In this document: piece after piece, positions 47,729-58,652 of the stretch
Layout of the letters: each line of letters starts with the position of its first letter
Numbering within the stretch: position 1 is the stretch's first letter
Assembly (NCBI RefSeq): GCF_000208865.1
Contig: NC_018398.1
Span: forward strand, 5,790,710-5,854,709
Source: Neospora caninum Liverpool
Taxonomy: Eukaryota > Apicomplexa > Conoidasida > Eucoccidiorida > Sarcocystidae
DNA length: 64,000 bases
Direction of reading: 5' to 3'
The notes under the pieces: model-generated
The model's database searches: none
What the model was told of the DNA's origin: nothing
Seen by the model: the letters and a program-made list of their open reading frames with translations, nothing else
Position numbers and translations under genes: made by a program

Positions 47729-48937
47729 TCAATAGAAGAACCGATCCATTCCATGATTATATCGACTGCCGTATTGACGGTGCTCGTACTCATGCCTTGA
47801 CGGTCGTTGATGAATTCCGGTGTGGTCTCCTGTGTGGATGGAAGGGAAATATTCATGATCCCGTTGGTCCTGAAGATCTCTTCCGCCGGCATGCTCTCTG
47901 TCGCCATAGAAGTACATAGATGCCATGATATCTGCAGCTTCATATGGTGCCATTGAAAGTGGTACGTACTGGTAGTATGGAAGGGGGAAGAAGGCGTTTC
48001 CACTATAGTACTGGGAGGCTAATGAAGCCGCAAGGTAATCTCTTACGGGATCATAGCGGTCACCTCGATAATAAGGATACGACGAGTGTCTTGACGACGA
48101 CGAGGCAGAGCCACGTCTGTTTGAACTGCGTGAACGCCGTGTTTCCTCATTTTCGCTTTCGTGCCCCTCCGAAGTCGCGGATATTGTCCCTGATGGTTGT
48201 GATTGTTGTGAGGCAGGAGCGGCCTCCTGGCCTACAGAGAGATTGGCCCCTTTCGTGCCATCTTCCTGTGTCTGCTTCTGCGGCTGTCCTGCCAATTTTC
48301 CATCTCCAGAGGGAGGGATCTCTTCATTCGTCAGGTGATCCGACTTTCGTTGTCTTGCAGTGGATGCTTTCTTCTCTGTCTGCAACTCCCCATCCAGGGG
48401 CAAGAGAAAGTAGAATAATGGGACTGGCTGCCAGAGACTTGCCAGAACAGATTGCATGACTTCGAGAGACGCTGGGAAGGGGAGAGTTGTGTACACAGGC
48501 GACCGTAGAGACATGTCTTTAGGAGCCAAAAAGCTTCTGCCAGAGCTTCTTCTACGTTGGTCTTTCTCAGTTGAAACGCTGTTCCTCTTTTCCTTCATCG
48601 TGTGCGTTTCATTGCCGTCAGAATCTGTGTGAGTTCTTGACGAAACTGAAGAGGCACAAGGCTGTTCGAGCCCTGCAATCGTCGTTGGATCCTCCCCTAC
48701 ACCCGACCGGGATTTGTCATCCGATAAACCCATCTCGTCATTGGAAGCCGAAGGAACGGTGTCTTCTTGTTCACTAGTTCTCTTCACGGGCACGACCTCT
48801 ATCGCCATCTTCTCAGTATTTGAAAAATGTGGAGATTTCTCACCAGAAGCATCATCCTCTGCCGCTGTACACCTGAGAATCACTGCTTGTCCCACAAGCA
48901 AAAGAAAACAAAGTTTCGTGAACATACGAGCGCTCAT
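47729..48937 (-). CDS. Secreted protein with Tyr-rich C-terminal tail
   Basis: Single exon, 402 residues from the ATG at 48937. A second in-frame ATG lies at 48925; the frame continues upstream but without an ATG. The N-terminus MSARMFTKLCFLLLVGQAV is a clear signal peptide, with probable cleavage near CTAAED. The mature protein is mostly disordered and rich in Ser, Glu, Gln and Lys, with one hydrophobic segment (VMQSVLASLWQPVPLFYFLL). The C-terminal 120 residues are Tyr- and Arg-rich: SSYPYYRGDRYDPVRDYLAA, QYYSGNAFFPLPYYQYVPL and a final RYNHGMDRFFY. In coccidia, intron-poor, signal-bearing, disordered proteins are often dense-granule or other secretory-organelle cargo. That destination is an inference; I do not recognise this protein. 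An RGD tripeptide is present but may be incidental. Confidence 0.75.
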   Translation of the reverse strand: MSARMFTKLCFLLLVGQAVILRCTAAEDDASGEKSPHFSNTEKMAIEVVPVKRTSEQEDTVPSASNDEMGLSDDKSRSGVGEDPTTIAGLEQPCASSVSSRTHTDSDGNETHTMKEKRNSVSTEKDQRRRSSGRSFLAPKDMSLRSPVYTTLPFPASLEVMQSVLASLWQPVPLFYFLLPLDGELQTEKKASTARQRKSDHLTNEEIPPSGDGKLAGQPQKQTQEDGTKGANLSVGQEAAPASQQSQPSGTISATSEGHESENEETRRSRSSNRRGSASSSSRHSSYPYYRGDRYDPVRDYLAASLASQYYSGNAFFPLPYYQYVPLSMAPYEAADIMASMYFYGDREHAGGRDLQDQRDHEYFPSIHTGDHTGIHQRPSRHEYEHRQYGSRYNHGMDRFFY

Positions 48938-50797
48938 GTTTCCGACCGAGTGCCGAATGAACAAGAAAATGAGGATGAGTGTGCGGAAATCGGACACGTG
49001 TGTAAGAGGAAGTTGTCAACTGTTTGAGTGGCGCCTTTATTTTGACAAAATTTTGTCACCTACTTGGGGAAAGTCAAAAATGGGAAACACTACAGTATGC
49101 TCCGTCTGGAGTGAAGCCAAATGAGGAGTAAATTATGATGGAAAAAGCTTTTTTGAACGAGTCAATATAGGCGAGAAAACAGGCTACCAGACGGCGGCTT
49201 CCCGCACAGATGCTTCAAAGGAGGGAGCCGCGCGAACGTGGTGGTAGACCGTACAAAGGAACGCGCGATGTCAGGGTGGAGGTATGCTTCCGACCATGCC
49301 GTCCATGCCTTCGCGGTGTGCAATCGAGGGAAGATCCAGCAAATCATGCGTGCCCATCATTCGACCTTTGCTACACACAGCCTTACTGACATGGTCGCTC
49401 TTTTTCCAATTGAAAAATTCGCAGTGGGAAAAGCGTTAAGTCAGGAATTACAAGACTCGTCCTCGACATCCCGGCAGCGCACATCTCATAGCAATAACGC
49501 CTATTGCACTAGAATATGCACATAATCTACATGGGAAACGGTGGTGTGACACCGGATTTGTTTGAGGAAGACAACGTCCTATACTGGTCTCGTGAAACAC
49601 ACTCGATACTGCGATATCTACAGTGCGACAGAAACATCTGTCGACTGCGCGACGAGGGACCAGCAGTGACCCCAATTCGATACATGTATGAACCGAGACA
49701 AAATACTCCCATTGAAGGGTCATCTGGAAATTTACCACCTCGTAAGTTTATGCGCTCGGACTGGGTCATTTCGCAAACTGAGAAGTAGGAGTGGTCCCCT
49801 TTGTCGAACGAAGTCTCCCCAGTCGCGCAGCCGGGAAATGGCTGCTGAAATTTTGTCTGTCAACGCTGGAAAGAACCGCAATCTTTTCCCAGTGGCTCTG
49901 TAGGAAGAACGTCGGCGTGCACAACGCTTAGACTTGAGCGGCTTAATGCCAATCAAGCATGCGAGTTTGAGGTTTTCAGGAAAATTATGTGGAAGAAGAG
50001 GCTGGATATAACTACCCAAGTACATAATATACCATCCCAGCTGTAGGGGTTAAACTATAGAAGAGTCGAGTATTTCCGTACAAGCCAAGCCCAAAACGCG
50101 TTTGTGCGCCGATATGAAGAACATGGCGTCTGTTATTCTTTGTGTACTGTCGAGTTTCCCTAAAAGGGCACTTTCCAGTCGTCAACGGTGCTTATCCGAT
50201 CATGCACGCGCACTCGTTCTCAACTCACATCTGGTTCTCTGACCTTCATGGAAACTTGGGAGGTTACCGTTTCCCCGAACCTCCCTCGCTAGTGATGACT
50301 CGAGTTGAACCGTGACTGCTGTCTATCCTTCGTCGAGGAAATAGCAAGATGATACCACAATGGTCCCTGCAGGATACCGAAAACAATACAGGCAGATAAG
50401 TGTGCGTTAGAGAGGCGCGATTGGATTTTTTCACAGCTGCAGTTGCCGTTAACATCGATAAATCATAACCTGCGTCAAGTTACCCGATGTGTTCGATGCC
50501 GTTAACTGCGGCACCCGTTGAAACGAAGAATTCCTCCCCTCAAGGACAAAGCTTGACGGCACTACCCACCCAACAACTGTTGTCGGCTTGCCGTGTAAAC
50601 GGCCCACTCTTGTCAAGACGCACACATGGGTGGGAACAGTAAATTTAGTATTGCAACAGCTGAATTATTATAGAGTCCAGAACTATGCCTCTTGCAATCG
50701 CATATATAAATGCACGGGGAACGACGGATGCTCCGATTATCCCCCAGCGTAGAGGCGCATGAGCTCCCCTGTTTCCGTGGCCAGCTAACACGAGAAA
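48938..50797. other. Intergenic region
   Basis: The left part is the upstream region of the secreted-protein gene and the right part lies 3' of the membrane-protein gene at 50798. Short frames on both strands (up to about 97 codons) have no supporting features. Nothing else was recognised. Confidence 0.5.
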
Positions 50798-52435
50798 TCA
50801 CAACCCAGCAAAAAAACGCAGGAGGTGGACGACACCCCCAGTGAAATGGTAGGGTCGGACACTCCAGTAGTTGACAACAAGGTCTCTGCGGGAAAGTTTC
50901 GGTTTCCTCACGACGCTGGCTTGTTTGCTGCTGCAGTCTCTACACTGGGGATAAAACCGTTGAGGCAAGTACCGAGTTCCCCCCATTGCGCGGCTAAACA
51001 TGCCATAGAAGTGACCCAGCCACGTCTGGCTGAACATGACGACGACTCGCTTTGGTGGCTGATGATCGGCAATCCATTCTTCGACGTTTCGCCGCTTGCC
51101 ACAAGTGTGACATCCGAACGTCTCTCCAAGCTTCTTTATGAAGCGTCTCTCCTCAACCGACGCATAGTCGATGCCAGCACGGAGAGACAGGTGGCTCTGG
51201 TGGAAGGCTCCAGGCGCTAGCAGGCAGCTAGGAGAGAGTCGGAAAAATCTCCCTCCCAGCAGCCAGAAGATAGTACTTCCCAGAAGACCTTCCTTCAATC
51301 CAACTTTCAACATATAGTCTGACCATTCCTTGAACCTTTCCGAGCCGTTTCTTAAGCTGGGTGATGGTAGAACGGCTGCCGAAACCTCATTCTTCCCGCT
51401 GGCAAGGGCATCAGCAGTGAATCCCAACTTGGCTACTGCAGCCCTCCCCACGGATGCAAAGTTCAGCTGATCTCGTGGCGGGGTTACTCCACAAAGTTGG
51501 AACGCGCAGCGAATCGTTGCTGCTGCCGCTGCAGCGACGTTACTGGCTACGAAGACTGTGGTGATGCCGAAGATCTTACACGATTTCGACGCACAAGAGA
51601 TACCTAAGCTTTTCTGGAGCAAAACTGAGGACGCACATGTGCACCAGAATGCGGCAGCGCTCCCTGCACATTCTGTCACAACTTCCGCTGCAGTCCTCGA
51701 CGACAAAGATTTTATCATTTCTTGCAGCGGGGATTGTGGTGCTCTATCAAAACTAGCGACAAGCTGAGACGGTGTCGAGGCCATTGCGCGGAACCAGGTT
51801 TGCAAAGATTCTTGAAGAAATCTCACAACTGGCCTCCATACCAACACACTCGCAAGAGGACCTGTGCTGCCACAGACGTTTTTCCTTCGTTCTCTCTGTC
51901 GCCAACCCGCGACGCCAAACCCGTCATGCCTCCACACGTGAGGCCTTGAGCTGTGCCGTGGTTCACGCTCAGGAAGGAAGCTGTTGAAACTGAAATTCAG
52001 TGGTTTCACCTCCTGCTCTAACCATATCGGGTCCTTTGAAAAGATAGGAAGCAAGAAAGAGGCAGAATGGTTCCTTTCCTTTCTTCCTCGCAGTCCGCTT
52101 CTGTCCAGGAGATAGCTGCCTGCAGGCGATGTCTTCCTGATTGACGACGGCCCACACAGCGGTCGGGCGCCTACAGCCGCCCGCCCTTCTGAAACTCCTA
52201 TTTTAGAAGGGGCTAGGAAAATAGCAACAATCATAAAAAGAGAGAAGAAAAGGTAAGCCCTTCGCGACGAACTAGCCCGGTAAAACGCAACAGATGGGCA
52301 GTACGAGCACCGGTGTCGGCGAGCTCCAGTCTTCGAAAAAGGGCCAAGTTTGCTGTAAAAAGGGGGCTGTGAGCTACCAAGAGGCATTGCGAATATTGGC
52401 ACAAGCGTTTGCAGGCGACAAGTGCGCGTGTGCAT
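50798..52435 (-). CDS. Membrane protein with C-terminal HNH-like zinc motif
   Basis: Single exon of 545 residues starting at the ATG at 52435. A hydrophobic segment near residues 58-77 (AYLFFSLFMIVAIFLAP) follows a basic N-terminus and could be a signal anchor or part of an organelle-targeting leader. More hydrophobic, Ala-rich stretches lie in the middle (AGSAAAFWCTCASSVLLQ and TTVFVASNVAAAAAATIRC) and near residue 390 (LLGSTIFWLLGG). The C-terminal part has Cys442-x2-Cys445 (CHTCG), then EWIADHQPP with Asp457-His458, then Cys498-x2-Cys501 (FYPQCRDC). This C-x2-C / DH / C-x2-C order resembles HNH nuclease-type zinc folds. Whether it cuts nucleic acid is unknown. I recognise the motif layout but not a named family. 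The absence of introns contrasts with most neighbours. Confidence 0.65.
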   Translation of the reverse strand: MHTRTCRLQTLVPIFAMPLGSSQPPFYSKLGPFSKTGARRHRCSYCPSVAFYRASSSRRAYLFFSLFMIVAIFLAPSKIGVSEGRAAVGARPLCGPSSIRKTSPAGSYLLDRSGLRGRKERNHSASFLLPIFSKDPIWLEQEVKPLNFSFNSFLPEREPRHSSRPHVWRHDGFGVAGWRQRERRKNVCGSTGPLASVLVWRPVVRFLQESLQTWFRAMASTPSQLVASFDRAPQSPLQEMIKSLSSRTAAEVVTECAGSAAAFWCTCASSVLLQKSLGISCASKSCKIFGITTVFVASNVAAAAAATIRCAFQLCGVTPPRDQLNFASVGRAAVAKLGFTADALASGKNEVSAAVLPSPSLRNGSERFKEWSDYMLKVGLKEGLLGSTIFWLLGGRFFRLSPSCLLAPGAFHQSHLSLRAGIDYASVEERRFIKKLGETFGCHTCGKRRNVEEWIADHQPPKRVVVMFSQTWLGHFYGMFSRAMGGTRYLPQRFYPQCRDCSSKQASVVRKPKLSRRDLVVNYWSVRPYHFTGGVVHLLRFFAGL

Positions 52436-53651
52436 TCTGTCACAGATTCAGCGTCTTCATTTTGAAGATAAACCGGCTAAAACAGGCAGAGAAGGCGCAT
52501 GCAAGCGTTTTGTGTTAGCCACGGGCCCCAGGACCAGCAAGTTTCAACGGATAATGGGGTCTTGTAGAACACGCACGCTTACAAAAAGATGGAAGTACGG
52601 AAGAGAGGGAACTCGTTTACAAAGCATCGGAATCCGCGGTGTGTAGACGAAGAGGGGACAGATACCCGAGCCAGACTTGCAATTTTACGAGACGATCGTC
52701 TCCTGCACTGTGATAACAACTTCACATACACCGCACCTATCGACCAGCGCGAAATCGACGAAGGTGGATTCTGTTGTCGGAAACTACGGGTTTTCGTGTA
52801 AAGAGAAGGCTGAAAGCTAGCAACGTGTGGAAACCTCGCAGCCCGAGCTACTGAGTGTGGCTGCATGCATTGTTTTCCAGTCACGTGTGTCTTGACCAAC
52901 GCAACTGGTGCCGGCGCCTGGCTCCCGTCTATGGCACAATTTCCCCGCTTGCATGCTAGCTATCGCTTCAAGGAATTGTAACCAGGCCCAGGATCATGAG
53001 TTCCTCCATTGCCGCTCGCAAGTTGAGGCACACTCCAACCGAGGATTCGTATTTAAATTCGTGTTTGTGCATCGTTCGGACCGAGTTATCTTTTTTTGCG
53101 GGGCACCCTTTCTGCTCCGCGAATTGCCTCTGTACTGCACGCACGTGACCAGCAGAGCACAGCGCGTAAAGCTTTTCTGTGCTAGTTGCATACCCTTCAT
53201 TTCTTTAAAACGTACCTCCTTCGAGTCGCAAAGACAATAACTCTGAGTGGCACAGAGACAAGTTGTTTCGTCGTAGACTTTTTGAGTGCGGAACGCCCTC
53301 CCCCATCATGTCATCTCACTTGCTCGGCACGTGCAAAAGTGTTTTCACTCAGATTTCGCCCTGCGAAAGAGATTCGATGGAAGGAGAAATTTGGGGGACG
53401 CGTTCAGCGTATTTTCTCGCCAAACATCCAACAGTATGGACATCAACGAAGCCCAGAAGTGATGGTGAAGATCGGTAGTCCGTTGTGGAAACAGTGCAAG
53501 ACAGAGGCCCCGTTCCGTGATTCGGCCCGCACTAATCGCCTTGCGGTCAGCCCTTGCGTTACGGCTACTGGCAAGAACGTCGACAAAAACTAGGAAAGGT
53601 GCACTTGAGGAGAGAGGTCACCAGGCTGCAAGTTTCACCGTTTTTGTGACA
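52436..53651. other. Divergent intergenic region
   Basis: The membrane-protein gene runs left from 52435 and the SNARE gene runs right from 53652, so both promoters should be here. Frames of up to 135 codons on both strands have no recognisable features. Confidence 0.5.
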
Positions 53652-55974
53652 ATGGATCACAGACTTCTCGACTACGAGCAGGAGTTCCTCAACTCCTACG
53701 CTCTCCTCAAGTCTGGGTGTACAACGCTTCGAACCGAGGAGAGAAGTACGCAAAAATGAGACGCCTGTGGGCCGTAGTCCGCCTTAACAGATGCATTATT
53801 TGTTGGTCGTGTTTGGCTCCATCCGCTCGTTAGCATTCCCGTTGGAATTCGAGGTTCGCAGCTATGGAAGTAACAACTGAACTGGAGATTCAACAAAATC
53901 ACAGGCCGAGCGGCATTTTCCGCTTTCTTTCAGAAGTTGGCATGCCAATTCAGCGTGGATGACGAGCGTTTTCTTACCTGCTGTTTGTCTTCGCCGGCAG
54001 CAGGTGCGGAAAGACGCCGGGAAATCTCTAGATGTGTCAAATATCTCCAGCAAGCAGAATCCGCAGTAAGCTTTTTGAATCCACCTGCTGCCGAGAAGCG
54101 CCGGATGAGGTAGGGCGTTCTACCCTTTTAGGCCATTTACATGGACTAAATTCTGAAATGTGAATTCCACACATCTATCTCCGCTGGGGAACGAGGGGGC
54201 TTTCGTTGCCGTATGGCACGGAGGCAGTGTCCGCTCTCCTATGAGTGGCAAATCATTCTCCGGCCATTGGTGCTCGCAACACTTGTGCCCTGTGTGCGTT
54301 TGCCACACTGTCTTCATAGCTTCGCCAGTTTGAACTCGAAGTTCGCATGCCACCGGCGGATGGGTTTGCTAATGAGGAGTATTCGCTCAAATCGAGAGTG
54401 AGTAGGCTTGCCTATGTGATCACGTCGCACGTATGCTGCGTGCAGTAGAATTCAGATAGCCACGCCGCGTTGCTTCCTGTTTCGTGTGCGTTGTTTCCTG
54501 AGGAACCTGAGTTTGAACCGGCTCCACCAGATTGAGCGTCACCTACTGACCATCGCGGAAATGGATGGTGCTTGCACCGAAGTTGCAACACAGTTGACAG
54601 GTAAAGGGAAGGCAGTTGCTTTCTGTGTCGTTGTGGGTTTCTTACAGGCAGACAATTACCGGAAGGAACTTAGAGAGGCGGCACAAGAGTTTCGCGACAT
54701 CCGTGTCCAGATCGAACGGCTAATGCTGCTGGTCGACGACGGTAAAGCCATGTGTCCAAACCTGCAAACGCTCCTCCAACTGCCCCGAAAGTGAGCCGGA
54801 AATTTCCTTCAGCTTCTGTGCTTCGTGTTTGCAGGCGTTACCGTAACTGGAGCCTCGTCGCAGCAGCGTATGCGCTTGCTCACAGCCACAGAGTCTGCGC
54901 ACAAGGGCGTACAGGTGCTAGACGTAAGCCCCCCGACGCCGGGACGATCCTTCTGTACTAGTGTGCCCGTCCTTTTCATTCAACGTTATGCGCTCGATTT
55001 TTCATTCTACCACATCGCACTTGTTCCCGACATAACACTACGAGCAATAGCTCGTGGGCCTCTTGCGTCCACACAGTGCTCCTTCCACCGATGCATCTTG
55101 TGCATAAGGAGGGCGCGACTGGTGTCCTCTTTCACATGGGAAAACGACGCTCTCGCATCGTGCATGAGAACTGGCAATCGCGAGCTGCGTACATATTCCA
55201 TATGGCCTGTCAATTATCAGACAGTTGTACAAGCGTAGATGCCGGAACTCAGCACGATAGTTCGCTACCAGCTGTTCAGTGCAAAGGTGAAATAATTTTT
55301 ACCGTCTTGTTATTTTGTGTTGTATTCAGGGCTCGAGAGTGCTGGCGCTTGAGACGGAAGTCCTCGGGGCCAATATAATGACCGAACTTCGCGGGCAAAG
55401 AGAGACACTCGAACGCACTAGCGCCAATGTGAGACGGGTCGCTCTGGAGATTCCAAGCAGTAGCAGTGTTCGTTGCGGTGCGCTGAAGTGAACCACTTGT
55501 TTTGTTGTGTGAGCTCTTTCAGATGGGCAGAGTTCATGACGGTCTTCGAGAGGCAACAGCAACCATCCAGCGAATTGTGAGTTTCACGCACGGATTCAGC
55601 AGCCGCCGCAACCAGTCAGAATGCATTCTCTGTTGTATATTCTGCCTCAACAGGTCTACGTTTTCTGGATGTGTGTATGATCGCCGCAGGTTAGAGCAGC
55701 TCTCCAACGCAAGGTTTTTATTTACGGTCTGGTTATCCTTATGCTACTGACTCTGACCTTCATTTCTGTCCGGAAAGTCCTCCCTTCTCAATTTTTCCAT
55801 AGCAAGGATATCGACAATTCTGAGCCGTCAAGCTTGCGTGTACAAGGCAAGGGAGCCCCTGATACGGGTGCTGGCCCTACTTTTACGGCATCTGCCTCTA
55901 GTATCAGTCCCTTACTGGCAGGCCACCATGGAATTGAAAGGGAAGACGACCCGCGTTCCCGAGGTGGCGGCTAA
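53652..55974 (+). CDS. VTI1: Qb-SNARE of the Vti1 family
   Basis: Eight exons, 53652-53745, 54001-54109, 54503-54600, 54652-54741, 54835-54923, 55330-55428, 55523-55576 and 55690-55974, agree in phase at all seven junctions and give 305 residues. Vti1 proteins are Qb-SNAREs of Golgi, endosome and vacuole fusion. The N-terminal helical domain starts MDHRLLDYEQEF and continues RREISRCVKYLQQAESA. The SNARE motif includes ETEVLGANIMTELRGQRETL with the expected Q-layer region, ERTSANMGRVHDGL and ATATIQRI. The membrane anchor is VFIYGLVILMLLTLTFISV, about residues 219-237. Unusually, some 68 Ser/Gly-rich residues follow the anchor, whereas family members normally end just after it. Exons 2 and 3 each have a second in-frame acceptor nearby (54004 and 54512). 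Membrin and Gos1-type Qb-SNAREs are less likely given RGQRETLERT. Confidence 0.85.
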
Positions 55975-56619
55975 GTATCGCCACATCCGTCCGGGCAGCT
56001 GTAGAGCAGTCTTGCTATCATGACACCATAACTGGATGAGCGCGCGCCAGCATTTCTCGCTCTTTGCTCCCGTTTGTAAAGAATTCTCAGGTAATTTCTG
56101 TAGTATGCCCGTTGCTTCTCTGGTCGCTGTTACAAAAAAATTGATGCCAAGTATGTCACCCAAAGGTAGCTACTGCAGAAAGGTGACAGCATTGTCATCG
56201 TGTTGTCACGTTAATTGATTTGCCATTCCCATCCTCCGTGACCGGTGTAGAGCTCATGTCTACCATACTAACATGCACTCCGCTTGGATGACAAGTGGTG
56301 CAGCGACAACTAGTAGATAATCAAGCGGACACGACCGGACAGACATCTGGTATGGGCCGGGGCGTGCCGACATTTGAGTAAAGATGGTTGGAAGGCAAGC
56401 TTGGCGCTCCCGGCCATGAATCATACACAGGTGCTTTCGCAGTCACAACGTGTGGATCTTTTGCGGAAGTTGTGCAGCTCGGTGCTGAATATATACACAG
56501 TTTCACCCCCGTTAGGCATCAACGTTTCGAAGCAGCACAATGTTCTGACTTTAGTTGACACTTTGGAAGTGCCGCTCTTGCGTGAAAGTCACCTCCCGTC
56601 AGATGCTACTGCTGGGTGG

Positions 56620-56700
56620 TCTCGGAGAACGTTAAAACTGAGACAGTCTCGGAGAACGTTAAAAGTGAGACAGCCTCGGAGAACGTTAAAAGTGAGACAG
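56620..56700. repeat. 27-bp minisatellite, three copies
   Basis: Copies at 56620-56646, 56647-56673 and 56674-56700 share the core CGGAGAACGTTAAAA and differ at two or three bases. The array begins 20 bases beyond the stop of the minus-strand membrane-protein gene, so it should lie in its 3' UTR. Confidence 0.95.
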
Positions 56701-56719
56701 TCTCTAGAGTGTCCCCGGT

Positions 56720-58652
56720 TTACTCATCCATTTCGCCTGCAAGCGCATACAACAGTAGCGACTGAAGTTCTTCGAGCAAGTTAAATGCCCCTTACCGATC
56801 GCCTTGAAGCCAACTGCCCAAAGAATGAACAGAACAGAGAGAAGAGTTAGCGTAGGAACGTTGAAAGAAAAAAAGTTCGAAACAGAAAAAAAGGGGACTG
56901 AACCAGTGGACATCAGGCTGTCGGTGGCAGGCTGGACGGGTGTTCGTCTGCTTCTTACCAGGATCGAGAGCGACGAAACTCCCTATGTTTCCGTAGATGG
57001 CAACAACCTGATACACGTGCGGAATCACCGATTGCAAGTGCGCTGATCCTATGCATGCTCTGTTACATTTGTGAGGAAGGACAATCCTGCAACTGCACAG
57101 TACGAACAACAGAACCCAACTACCAAATCCTGGGTTTTCCTTGCATCGGCTTCTTCAGACGTTATAAAGAAAAAAATTCCTGTCGAAACTGAGCCAAGCC
57201 ACAGAATATAAAGGAGTCCGGCGATAACAGGATTTCCTGTTAGCATGCCCGCGATGCCAAAGTGCCCTGGGAGGAACCTGGGAGTGTGGACAGGAAAATA
57301 CCTACAGGTGAAAGCGTTTCTGTTCGGCATGGACGTACCCGGATATGAGGCAGTACAACAAATTCGCACAAAGAAGACAGAAAGCATGGCAGGCGACGAA
57401 CCACCCGAAAGGCTCCTGATATTCCAAGAACGAAGTTGTACAAAGTAAGCGACTTATGGTGCCCAGTAGTCAAAAAGTAAATACCTTCTCCATCCCTCTC
57501 AATAACGTGGTCGCTTTTCCCCACCGGTCAAGCCATTTCAGTGACTGGATCGACCGCAGAGCGAAAAGTGCGCCTGCAAGGCCCATTGAGAAAGCCAAAA
57601 CGACCCCCAGCAGAGAAGGTACAGGGAAAACTGTGGGTAAGGTATTCCGGTACTGTTCACACTTTGTCACTGTCTCAAACACTACCGTACCATTGATGAA
57701 GAGAATGAAGCCGAGAGACAAGTAAATGTAGAAAGTAAAGGCACGAAGATATTGTCTAATATAGTGGGCTGTCTTCCTGATAGTACAGCGACGTTATCAT
57801 CGGACGATCCATTACCATCTGGACTGATAGTCTTACGCATATTTTAAACCGAATATCGCCCCCGGTACCTGATGTAGATGGCCCTACTCTACAGAATCGT
57901 GTCCTGCGTCGTTGGTGTGGCCGAACTCACTAGAGCTATGTGCACTATGGACTGCGGAATGACGTAAATGAAGGACTGGTATTGTGCGGGAACCTCCTCG
58001 AACGATTGTATCTCAACACCCTTGAGTTCACTTGCTTGATGCACGGGGTGCGCACGCTGACACCCAAAATAAAGTCGTTCTGGCCTATTATCATGAGATT
58101 GTCACGGGGCTCACTGGCACTTCTCCAATGCCTAGCTCAGCCTTTGCTTGAGCCTAAAGGTTGCGAGGGATGACGTAACTTAAGGCGCACTGTCGTGCAT
58201 TCTAGAGGGATTACCACCCGTAGTTGCGCTTGCCTATAACCCTCGATCGACGAGTTGTCAATCCCTGAGTCGTAGGGCTTTGGCTGAGAACGCAGATTAT
58301 GAAATGCAAATGCGGTGCTGCCTGGGCCTGAGAACGACCGTACCATGCGTGTCAACGGCCATCCCTGTAGGGCGCTGAGGCCGTCCTCAATTTTCGGTGG
58401 TCGGGGGAGGATGTACACTTCGCGTGGATCCCTATCAAGCAATCATGCCCGGTTTGTAAGACAGAAACCCTCTGCTCCAGCGTTGAAACCTTACACGTTC
58501 AGATGATCCATGGTTACGAGCGTTGACAGCTTCAGCCCTGCTTTTTGAGCTAGGTAAGCCGCGAGTTCCCCTGGGTTAAACTCAAGTCTCTGGTCGGCAG
58601 CACCCCCAACCGCTGCCCATAAAAAAACGAGGACACAGGCACTTTTCCACAT
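56720..58652 (-). CDS. Signal-peptide protein with four predicted membrane helices
   Basis: Seven exons, 58495-58652, 57485-57776, 57339-57415, 57124-57301, 56959-57007, 56796-56813 and 56720-56736, join with matching phases (2,0,2,0,1,1) into 262 residues. The ATG at 58652 has A at -3 and begins MWKSACVLVFLWAAVGGAAD, a signal peptide. Membrane segments follow: AFTFYIYLSLGFILFINGTV, PSLLGVVLAFSMGLAGALF, FGWFVACHAFCLLCANLLYC and VIAGLLYILWLGSVSTGIFF. The C-terminus is short and acidic at the end (AIGEMDE). The last two coding exons are only 18 and 17 bases. I do not recognise the family; the secretory pathway is implied. Exon 1 and its 718-base intron are less certain than the rest: a possible 21-base exon (CCGCAG|TCC to CTA|GTGAGT, about 57935) could lie inside that intron. 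Confidence 0.65.

Noticed and set aside
56374..56784. Plus-strand frame of 136 codons containing a basic 9-residue repeat
   Set aside because: The repeat is the translated 27-bp minisatellite, and the frame overlaps the 3' end of the phase-consistent minus-strand gene.
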